Shown one piece after another: positions 57,852 to 64,000 of a stretch of 64,000 nt of DNA. The number at the start of each line of letters is the position of its first letter. The stretch's first letter is position 1. The translations under genes were made by a program, and so were the position numbers. The DNA is taken from contig JABSRU010000022.1 in assembly GCA_013214965.1 (NCBI GenBank), positions 1 through 64,000 on the forward strand, in the 5' to 3' direction. Source of the stretch: Gammaproteobacteria bacterium. Its GTDB lineage: Bacteria; Pseudomonadota; Gammaproteobacteria; Enterobacterales; Psychrobiaceae. Below the pieces are notes generated by a model that was not told the DNA's origin, did not search any database, and was given only the letters and a program-made list of their open reading frames with translations.

Positions 57852-59321
57852 TTAAGTTTCATTGGTATTTCTCATGGCTAGCTCAATCGGATAACCACGT
57901 TCTTTGGTCAGTTGTTTAGCGCGCTCAGAAATTTGATGCTCGGTGAGGGTTGTGGTTAGTCCAACACTGTTTGAGGTGATTTGTGATGGCCCAATTAACT
58001 GTAAGAACAATAATTTTTCTAATATTTGATCGGCGGCAGTTAGTGCTGAAGAGGCTTTAACAATTTCACATCGGGCATAATTATTGTCACTAAATGAGAC
58101 ATCCGCGGCACGTAGTTCAGGGTCATCACCGGGAATTTGTTGAGCGCCAAACAAAGGCTTACCGCCCATGTTTGCACTGGAGAAACTGGGAATAAAATGA
58201 CTCATAAAATCGATCGAGCGATTGGTGCGATTTAATGCAACATCACTGGGCCATTGTTGATCAATTTTATTGAGGTATTTATCGCTCAATTGTGGCTGGG
58301 CGCTGGTGGCGGTATTAGCCACTAATCCTTGTTTAAACAAAGTGATATCTTGAGTCATGCCATGAATCTGAAAATAATTACCCGGGTAGGGGGTTAATTG
58401 CGCCATGCCATTAGGCGTACCACGTTCACCATAAAAGATGACTTCCGGCCATATTGCATCGCATGACGGCCAATGGGTCACGTAGGCGGCTTTAAATTCG
58501 ACCATCCGTTGGCGCTTTTCACCGACGAGATCGTCGATGACTCCGGTGCGAAAACCGCAAGCATTGATTAAGTAGCTACAATGGGTTTTTTTTTCAACAT
58601 TGGTATTGCTACGAAGAGTCAGTTGCCATTGTTGGTCTTGTTGTTTTATTGACGTGACTTTTTGATTGGTCAATATGTTGCAATTAGGCAAGTTCTCTAG
58701 GGCTAAACTGGCAGTAGCCGCTAATCGAAAGACACTTAAACCGTATTCTTGCACCATCACCACAGGAAACTGTAATTGGTCCAAATCTAAGCTTTTCGCG
58801 ACAGGTATCAACCAATGTTCTAACGTGGTGGGCGGAGTAACAAGTGATTGTTGAGCTAACGATTCAAGTTGGAGTCGTGAAAATAACTTAAAGTAATCGC
58901 AGGGCGCACCTAACACTTGATTTGCTGGATCTTGATCGATCAGTAGCTGATATTCACGTTGTAATCGTTGCAGCCGAGGAAATAAATCTTCAGGTGTCCC
59001 GCGATCACGACGTGGAACTGCAATGACCGTTGGTCGATAATCTGCGGCTTTAGGGTAAAGTCGCAAAATCTCTATCGATTGCTTTAATAGCGTAATACAT
59101 TGCTGTTGTGATATTTCGCGGTACAAATTACCGCCAGCATGAAGATGACAAATTGGTGGGCCATTGACGAGACTTGGACCATTCTCAATTAGCGCGACAC
59201 TTAGACCAAGGCCTGCTAGGCGTAAGGCAATCGTCGAACCTGCAATACCACCACCAATAATGCCAATGGTGTGAGTTGATTCAATGCTGTTGTTAGGAGA
59301 TTTCGTGGGGGCTTTAGCCAT
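57852..59321 (-). CDS. FAD-dependent oxidoreductase (DAO-like)
   Basis: A 489-residue protein. The FAD-binding GGGIAGS motif (about residues 22-28) begins a Rossmann fold typical of the D-amino-acid-oxidase superfamily, with an E at the end of beta-2 (ALIENG). A second glycine motif and 'INACGFRTG' follow. The substrate cannot be told. I chose the only ATG giving this N-terminus. A 17-base perfect palindrome lies 22 bases before the start codon and is a likely operator. Confidence 0.8.
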   Translation of the reverse strand: MAKAPTKSPNNSIESTHTIGIIGGGIAGSTIALRLAGLGLSVALIENGPSLVNGPPICHLHAGGNLYREISQQQCITLLKQSIEILRLYPKAADYRPTVIAVPRRDRGTPEDLFPRLQRLQREYQLLIDQDPANQVLGAPCDYFKLFSRLQLESLAQQSLVTPPTTLEHWLIPVAKSLDLDQLQFPVVMVQEYGLSVFRLAATASLALENLPNCNILTNQKVTSIKQQDQQWQLTLRSNTNVEKKTHCSYLINACGFRTGVIDDLVGEKRQRMVEFKAAYVTHWPSCDAIWPEVIFYGERGTPNGMAQLTPYPGNYFQIHGMTQDITLFKQGLVANTATSAQPQLSDKYLNKIDQQWPSDVALNRTNRSIDFMSHFIPSFSSANMGGKPLFGAQQIPGDDPELRAADVSFSDNNYARCEIVKASSALTAADQILEKLLFLQLIGPSQITSNSVGLTTTLTEHQISERAKQLTKERGYPIELAMRNTNET

Positions 59322-59342
59322 TAAATTTGTCTTCTTTCAATG

Positions 59343-59359
59343 TGCGACAATTTGTCGCA
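59343..59359. promoter_or_regulatory. perfect 17-base palindrome, candidate operator of the FAD oxidoreductase
   Basis: TGCGACAATTTGTCGCA reads as eight-base arms TGCGACAA/TTGTCGCA around one central T. It sits 22 to 38 bases before the start codon on the minus strand, a position where a dimeric repressor would block transcription or translation initiation. I cannot match it to a known regulator. Confidence 0.6.
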
Positions 59360-59457
59360 TTCCCAAGTGAAATTTGAGTCTTTATAATGTTGTTATTGCT
59401 TATCTAGCAGTACAGAATTTTTGTTATTACGCAATAAGCAGTATGTCACTCAGGAAC

Positions 59458-59488
59458 AATAGGGGATGTGGAATACCCCCTATTTTTT
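59458..59488. terminator. hairpin between the porin and FAD oxidoreductase genes
   Basis: AATAGGGG (59458-59465) pairs with CCCCTATT (59477-59484) around an 11-base loop, followed by TTTT on the plus strand. It lies about 22 bases beyond the end of the minus-strand porin gene, so it probably ends that transcript, although the T-run on that strand is weak. Confidence 0.5.
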
Positions 59489-59509
59489 CTCAAACCAAGC
59501 AAAAATTCT

Positions 59510-60223
59510 TTATAAATGCCACTTAATTAAGAAATTAGCATTATTCTCAGTGACGCCACTGATCCCGAATTTGTTTTTCCAGTAAACATACTCAACCCCA
59601 ACAAATAACTTCGATTTTTCAACCCCAATATGCTGACCAATATCGTATTTTAATTGTGATGTTAAATTATAGCCTGAAGAAAAATTAGCAGAATTAATAC
59701 TAGAAACCATGTCCATAAAACCATCATAAACCACGCCATTAGCGAATGGGAATGACCAAGCAACGGTTAATTGATTGTTGTTCGCGCCATTGTCGTTGTT
59801 ACGACGATACAGGTTAACATTGAAAAAAGTGGCACCTGGTACGGCTAAATCAACCCCAACACCGACTAAAAAATTATCAAATTGAGCGTATTTGTCAGAC
59901 CCAAATTCCCATTGTGGTGTCACATAAGCAGCTTTGACAAAGCCATCTTTAGCCGTGTAAAGATTGTAGCTAACACCAAGCTCACCATAAAGTTCATGGT
60001 TATCGTCGTTGTGGTGATGCAGGCGGTCAATAAAAGCAAAAATGCTGCCCCAGTTATGACCACTGGCGTGTTCAATGGTTAAGACACTTTTGTCTGTATC
60101 ACCGACTTCATAATGACTGCCTTTTAAGGCGGTAAAGCTAGTGTCGCTCCAATATTGCTTGGCACTGACAGACGTTGACAATAATACGGTGGCTAATAGC
60201 GCTGAACATTTTTTAAGGGACAT
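59510..60223 (-). CDS. OmpK/Tsx-like outer-membrane channel
   Basis: About 237 residues with a signal peptide (MSLKKCSALLATVLLSTSVS core, cleavage near SAKQ) and the OmpK/Tsx barrel pattern: 'YWSDTSFTALKGSHYEVG' start, repeated amphipathic strands, and a last strand ending NFLIKWHL. Relatives form nucleoside-specific pores, and in Vibrio OmpK is a phage receptor. I chose the ATG at 60223 since it gives the signal peptide without a long tail; an upstream ATG at 60238 or a longer form reaching 60322 overlap the FapA gene end. Confidence 0.8.
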   Translation of the reverse strand: MSLKKCSALLATVLLSTSVSAKQYWSDTSFTALKGSHYEVGDTDKSVLTIEHASGHNWGSIFAFIDRLHHHNDDNHELYGELGVSYNLYTAKDGFVKAAYVTPQWEFGSDKYAQFDNFLVGVGVDLAVPGATFFNVNLYRRNNDNGANNNQLTVAWSFPFANGVVYDGFMDMVSSINSANFSSGYNLTSQLKYDIGQHIGVEKSKLFVGVEYVYWKNKFGISGVTENNANFLIKWHL

Positions 60224-60318
60224 CTTATTTGCTCTCATATTTGAATTTTTTATAGTGGCGATTGCTGATGCAAGGCGGAGGTATTCTAAACACTTATTGC
60301 TGCAGATGCAGCTAAATT

Positions 60319-61983
60319 TCACATAAGATTGATTAGTAGTTTGTTGGTTAGGGTTATTCGAGTGCTAGTGGCTTTATAATCTTGTTTGGTAATAATTTTC
60401 TTACCATCAATATTTAGTATAACTCCCTGTTTTAAATGAAGGGATGAGTTTATTTCCGATTTTTTAATTAATGATTTAATCGCATTGTCGTTATTGTTTT
60501 TTTGCGCTTGGACATCAACAACCATGGCTATTTTTTTATCAACATTTTGTTTTAGTTGTTGTAATAATTTGGTTTTTTTATCACTAGGTTTTAAATGACC
60601 AATTTTTTCATGGGCAACTAGTAGTTGTTTTAACTGATCATGTTCCTGTTGCAGCGATTTATTAAGTTGACTAGCTTGTACCCGTAATTCAGGCAATGCG
60701 CCGACAATGGTTAAGTAGGTTCTATTGCCGCTGTTACCGCCTAACTCCACCGCTAATATTTTCGCGCCAGCGCTAACATGGCCACCAGAAATAGTGCCCT
60801 TGTTACCCGTTGAGTTAGAGACCGTAATATTGCCAAGGGTAGTGACATGACTATGTAGAATATGAGTCGATATTTTAATATCTTTGCCTGCGGTGACTTC
60901 ACAATATTGGATAAACTTAGCGTCAATAGCACCCGCAGCATTGATAACACAACTGTGTTGCTCTGATTGGTTATTGATTTTTTTACCAAAAATTCCATTT
61001 TTCACGATGATACTACCTTGGGCTTCGAGTGTCGCCGAATTGACGGAACCACCAACGGTAATGGTGCCACTAGAGATGACTTTTAAGCCTTCGCAGACAT
61101 CGCCTGCAATCATCACACTACCGTCGAATCGAATGTTACCAAAGCTAACATCAACGTTATCAACCACTAAAATGTCATCAATAGCCACGGTGTTGTCGCT
61201 TAAACGAGGGATCCCGACCCGGCTGGCAATGAGCAGATTATTATCACTACCACACACTTCAGTACCATCACCACAGCAAAACTCTTGGCTTTGTCCTGCG
61301 ATTGGTGCGATAGGGGTCATTAGTACCGTTGAACCTTCTCGACCCGGCGTTGGCGGGTGACGACGGATTAATTCACAACCCTGTTTAACCGTTAAGATAT
61401 CACCGAGTTCTCGCATGTTGACCTTACCGTTTTTAGCCGCTTGCGGCTTAATAATTCGTCGTTCCATGGTATCGACTAAAAATTCAAAGTAAGAATCCTC
61501 ACCATTAATGGCTGCTGTTCCTGAACAGATGTGGAGACGATTTTTTTTACCAGGAGTTGCTGCATTCGCCAGATCTAAAAACTGATCAACTTCATTGTCG
61601 CCTACCATTACGGTTAGTTTATTTTGCGACACCGCGATAATAAAATCGGAAAAGCTAATGTATTCACCACCAAAGGGAGCAGTGATGATCGCATAGGCTT
61701 TCATTTTGTCATCTGACACTTCAATATTTATCGAGGCATCAATACGTTTTGCGATTAAAATGATCGCTGTTTCGTCGCCCTCTGATGATGGCTCTTTAGT
61801 GACAATATTAATTAAATCGGCGGCTTTAATAATATTCTCTTCAATGACAAACATATGTCCGACATCTTGACGGCCGATCAATTGTGATATTTCTACCGCT
61901 TTTATTTCAGTAGATTGTGATGTTATTTTTATGGATATTTCACTAAGATTATCGGCGAAAATAAGCGAGTCATCAGCTAGCAT
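60319..61983 (-). CDS. FapA-family DUF342 protein
   Basis: A 554-residue cytosolic protein of the DUF342/FapA group. The N-terminal region has the family domain (GEYISFSDFIIAV, RLHICSGTAAINGEDSYFEF), followed by a right-handed beta-helix/solenoid with repeated valine-glycine steps (SSGTITVGGSVNSATLEAQG; SIIVKNGIFGKKI) and a final coiled coil (about 470-520). FapA family proteins are linked to flagellar assembly or polar organisation, but the function is poorly known. Single gene. Length is somewhat below the usual about 600. Confidence 0.8.
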   Translation of the reverse strand: MLADDSLIFADNLSEISIKITSQSTEIKAVEISQLIGRQDVGHMFVIEENIIKAADLINIVTKEPSSEGDETAIILIAKRIDASINIEVSDDKMKAYAIITAPFGGEYISFSDFIIAVSQNKLTVMVGDNEVDQFLDLANAATPGKKNRLHICSGTAAINGEDSYFEFLVDTMERRIIKPQAAKNGKVNMRELGDILTVKQGCELIRRHPPTPGREGSTVLMTPIAPIAGQSQEFCCGDGTEVCGSDNNLLIASRVGIPRLSDNTVAIDDILVVDNVDVSFGNIRFDGSVMIAGDVCEGLKVISSGTITVGGSVNSATLEAQGSIIVKNGIFGKKINNQSEQHSCVINAAGAIDAKFIQYCEVTAGKDIKISTHILHSHVTTLGNITVSNSTGNKGTISGGHVSAGAKILAVELGGNSGNRTYLTIVGALPELRVQASQLNKSLQQEHDQLKQLLVAHEKIGHLKPSDKKTKLLQQLKQNVDKKIAMVVDVQAQKNNNDNAIKSLIKKSEINSSLHLKQGVILNIDGKKIITKQDYKATSTRITLTNKLLINLM

Positions 61984-62158
61984 GTACTATCAATCCTTAA
62001 AAGCTGCTACTCAATGCTGAGTTCGCTAATTTTTTTGGCACTAAAGTGCTAATGTTATTTATTATTTAATAAAATAAACTGATAATGTGATGTTTGGCAA
62101 CACTTATTTATCAATTTCGACCAAGTCATTTACTGGTTGCTGGATATTTGGGCTGTTT

Positions 62159-64000
62159 TTAATATAACCCGGTTAATTGAGCATAAAGTAACGGTAATTC
62201 ATTGGGTAATTGTTGTGCATCTTTAATTTGAATATAACCCTTAGCACCGAATAAATAAGGTAAATATTCTTTTGCATCACGATCTATCGTGATGCAAAAA
62301 GGGATCAATCCTGCTTGTTTCGCTTCGATAATCGATTTTTTGGTATCTTCAATGCCGTAGCGCCCTTCATATTGGTCGAGATCATTGGGTTTGCCATCGG
62401 TTAGTAATAATAATAATTTTTGGGCATTGGGCCGTTTGCTTAATATTTCAGTCGCTTGGCGGATTGCGCCGCCCATGCGGGTAAATAATCCGGGCTTAAT
62501 GGTTTGGATATGACCACGAACGCGATTGTCATATTTATCATCAAAACCTTTAATAGTGGTAAAGCGCACCATATGACGTTTTTTAGAGCTAAAGCCATAC
62601 ATCGCAAATTGATCGTTGGTGGTGGCGAGACTTTCACTAAACAAATAGAGACTATCGCGGATCACATCGATAATTTGGGTATTTTCGTCGAGCGATGCTT
62701 CGGTGGATAACGAAAGATCCGCGAGCACTAAGGTGGCTAAATCACGGTGCCCCGGTAACATATGTTTATAAAGAGCCGGTTGGCTAGTTTGTTGACCCGT
62801 TGCGCGCTCACCTTGATAATTGATATAGGCCTCTAAATCAATCTCACTGCCATCTTCTAGGCCTCTGATCCATTGGCGTTGAGATTGCAATGCTTGAAAT
62901 TGGCGTCGTACTCGTCTGGCAGACAAAACCAATTGAGGCGGTAATGGTGCGGGTTGTGCGCTGCCACTAACCATCGGAATAACACGGCAATGATCGGGAA
63001 TGAGTTGGCCTTTTTTATAGTGCCACTCTGGAAATAATTTACCATCACTGAGGATGATATCATCGTCGATGGTACAGGGCAGATCGAGGTCAAATTTAAT
63101 CCGACTGCCTTTAATTTTATTGCTTTTAGTGACGGTCAAGTGGTCTAGATCGTCAGCCATCTCTGCTGCGTTCTCTAGATCTTCATCGTCGTCTTCACTG
63201 CGGGCGAGTTTAAACATTTCCGCAAGAGTGAATAAATCGGTTTCGTGCCGCACCGTGATTAAGCTCGATTTTTCTTGATCACTTTCTTCTTGTTGTTCGG
63301 CCTGATATTTTCGCTTGCCCCCTTGTTTGACTTTTCCTGACTTTGACTGCCCATCTTCATCGTTGTCATCATCATTACCGTTGTTGGTTGCACTAAGCTT
63401 GATTGGTGGTGTGGGATGAAGCCACAATAATACTGGCATTGACGGAGTTTGAGTTAAGGGAATCCGTTTGATGGTGCCGGGGTTTAGTAATGCCTGACGA
63501 ATAGCTTGTTCTGCGGCAGCATCTCGTTCTTTGAGTCTATTAAGGTGAGGACGCTGGATAATCACTTGGTTTACTAATTGCTGATATCGATTGGCTAAGC
63601 CCGGATATTGTTTCAGTACTGCTAATGTTTTAGCTTGGGCATTTTCAACCCAGTTTAAATGCTCGAATGGCGAGTTATCGATACTGGCTAATGCCGCGAG
63701 CCAAAAGTAAAGTTGGCGGTTGAGTTCTTTGCTCGGCAATGCATCAATAGCGCTAGGTAAGCGCAGAGTGTCATCATCGCGCCATGCCAGTTCGATGTGG
63801 GTACCGCTACCCGCTATTTTTTGTAGCAGACTTTGTTTCGCACCGTGTTCTAAGGCGTTGGTTTCGGTGATTTTTAGCGCGCCATCACCGCCCATAGCTC
63901 TAAAAAATACCGCCAATGATTGGTTTATGTCGTCAAGGTTAACCTGTTGCTCTGGGAAACCTAAATAAGCGACTCTAGAGATAACTCGATGCCACATTTT
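62159..64000 (-). CDS. norD: NorD-like VWA-domain protein, 5' end beyond the window
   Basis: At least 612 residues. Residues 1-200 give 'MWHRVISRVAY', a helical N-terminal domain, then a long acidic low-complexity stretch (GNDDDNDEDG), and a C-terminal von Willebrand A domain with metal-ion-dependent adhesion motif DLSLS and LLTDGKPND. This layout matches NorD, which with the NorQ ATPase activates nitric oxide reductase NorCB. The in-frame ATG at 63997 is close to the edge and relatives extend a few residues further, so the true start is probably outside. The nor genes would lie beyond the right edge. Confidence 0.8.
   Translation of the reverse strand, partial: KMWHRVISRVAYLGFPEQQVNLDDINQSLAVFFRAMGGDGALKITETNALEHGAKQSLLQKIAGSGTHIELAWRDDDTLRLPSAIDALPSKELNRQLYFWLAALASIDNSPFEHLNWVENAQAKTLAVLKQYPGLANRYQQLVNQVIIQRPHLNRLKERDAAAEQAIRQALLNPGTIKRIPLTQTPSMPVLLWLHPTPPIKLSATNNGNDDDNDEDGQSKSGKVKQGGKRKYQAEQQEESDQEKSSLITVRHETDLFTLAEMFKLARSEDDDEDLENAAEMADDLDHLTVTKSNKIKGSRIKFDLDLPCTIDDDIILSDGKLFPEWHYKKGQLIPDHCRVIPMVSGSAQPAPLPPQLVLSARRVRRQFQALQSQRQWIRGLEDGSEIDLEAYINYQGERATGQQTSQPALYKHMLPGHRDLATLVLADLSLSTEASLDENTQIIDVIRDSLYLFSESLATTNDQFAMYGFSSKKRHMVRFTTIKGFDDKYDNRVRGHIQTIKPGLFTRMGGAIRQATEILSKRPNAQKLLLLLTDGKPNDLDQYEGRYGIEDTKKSIIEAKQAGLIPFCITIDRDAKEYLPYLFGAKGYIQIKDAQQLPNELPLLYAQLTGLY

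Noticed and set aside
1..64000. Prophage, conjugative or defence-system genes
   Set aside because: No integrase, phage structural, restriction-modification, toxin-antitoxin or Cas-like protein was recognised in any frame.

Overview
The window looks like the chromosome of a marine gammaproteobacterium of the order Alteromonadales (Shewanella/Psychrobium/Colwellia-like). It is AT-rich and carries a MotY-type sodium-driven polar flagellar protein, a complete Rnf complex, a FabY-type long ketoacyl synthase, a Pla-1/cef-family lipase, a rhombosortase and an OmpK/Tsx-type porin. This placement is inferred from gene content only; no marker gene was compared.

Layout. 1-3.5 kb: end of a tRNA array (tRNA-Glu), a small exported protein resembling the C-terminal domain of CcmI, purU-gloB, a DUF1289 protein and a YciK-like reductase. 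3.7-10.6 kb: a large lipase lipoprotein, then a membrane GGDEF-EAL protein convergent with a small periplasmic binding protein and a predicted outer-membrane barrel. 10.2-16.4 kb: ackA-pta with a lipoprotein behind them, yfbV, rnt and motY. 16.4-28.3 kb: a complete, tightly overlapping pelABCDEFG operon on the minus strand, encoding a c-di-GMP-controlled exopolysaccharide. 28.3-29.5 kb: the pel upstream region and a decayed Kef-type potassium antiporter gene split by foreign-looking sequence. 29.5-35.7 kb: rnfABCDGE-nth. 35.9-39.6 kb: an EamA transporter, a degenerate GGDEF/EAL protein, tRNA-Asn and a 650-base gap with two opposed DnaA-box-like sites. 39.6-46.2 kb: MATE transporter-uvrB, rhombosortase, DTW-domain tRNA modifier, cinA and yaeQ.

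46.3-53.8 kb is the accessory part. It holds four consecutive genes for exported proteins I cannot assign (the first frameshifted), then a REP-associated Y1 transposase flanked by matching repeats, an orphan lysine-forming saccharopine dehydrogenase, and relics of an NhaC-family antiporter and of a TonB-dependent receptor. 53.9-64 kb returns to ordinary genes: fabY, a GlxA-like AraC regulator, rnhA, an FAD oxidoreductase with a striking palindrome just upstream, an OmpK-like porin, a FapA-family DUF342 protein, and a NorD-like VWA protein running off the right edge.

How they fit together: Pel production and its c-di-GMP sensor PelD lie between two GGDEF/EAL-type proteins, one with intact motifs and one degenerate. 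Rnf, NhaC/Kef relics, MotY and ackA-pta fit a sodium-using facultative marine heterotroph, and NorD hints at nitric-oxide reduction genes just outside. The best candidate for something undescribed is the exported-protein cluster at 46.4-49.5 kb. The best-supported unusual observations are the three decayed genes (kef, nhaC, TonB receptor) and the transposase-linked repeats.
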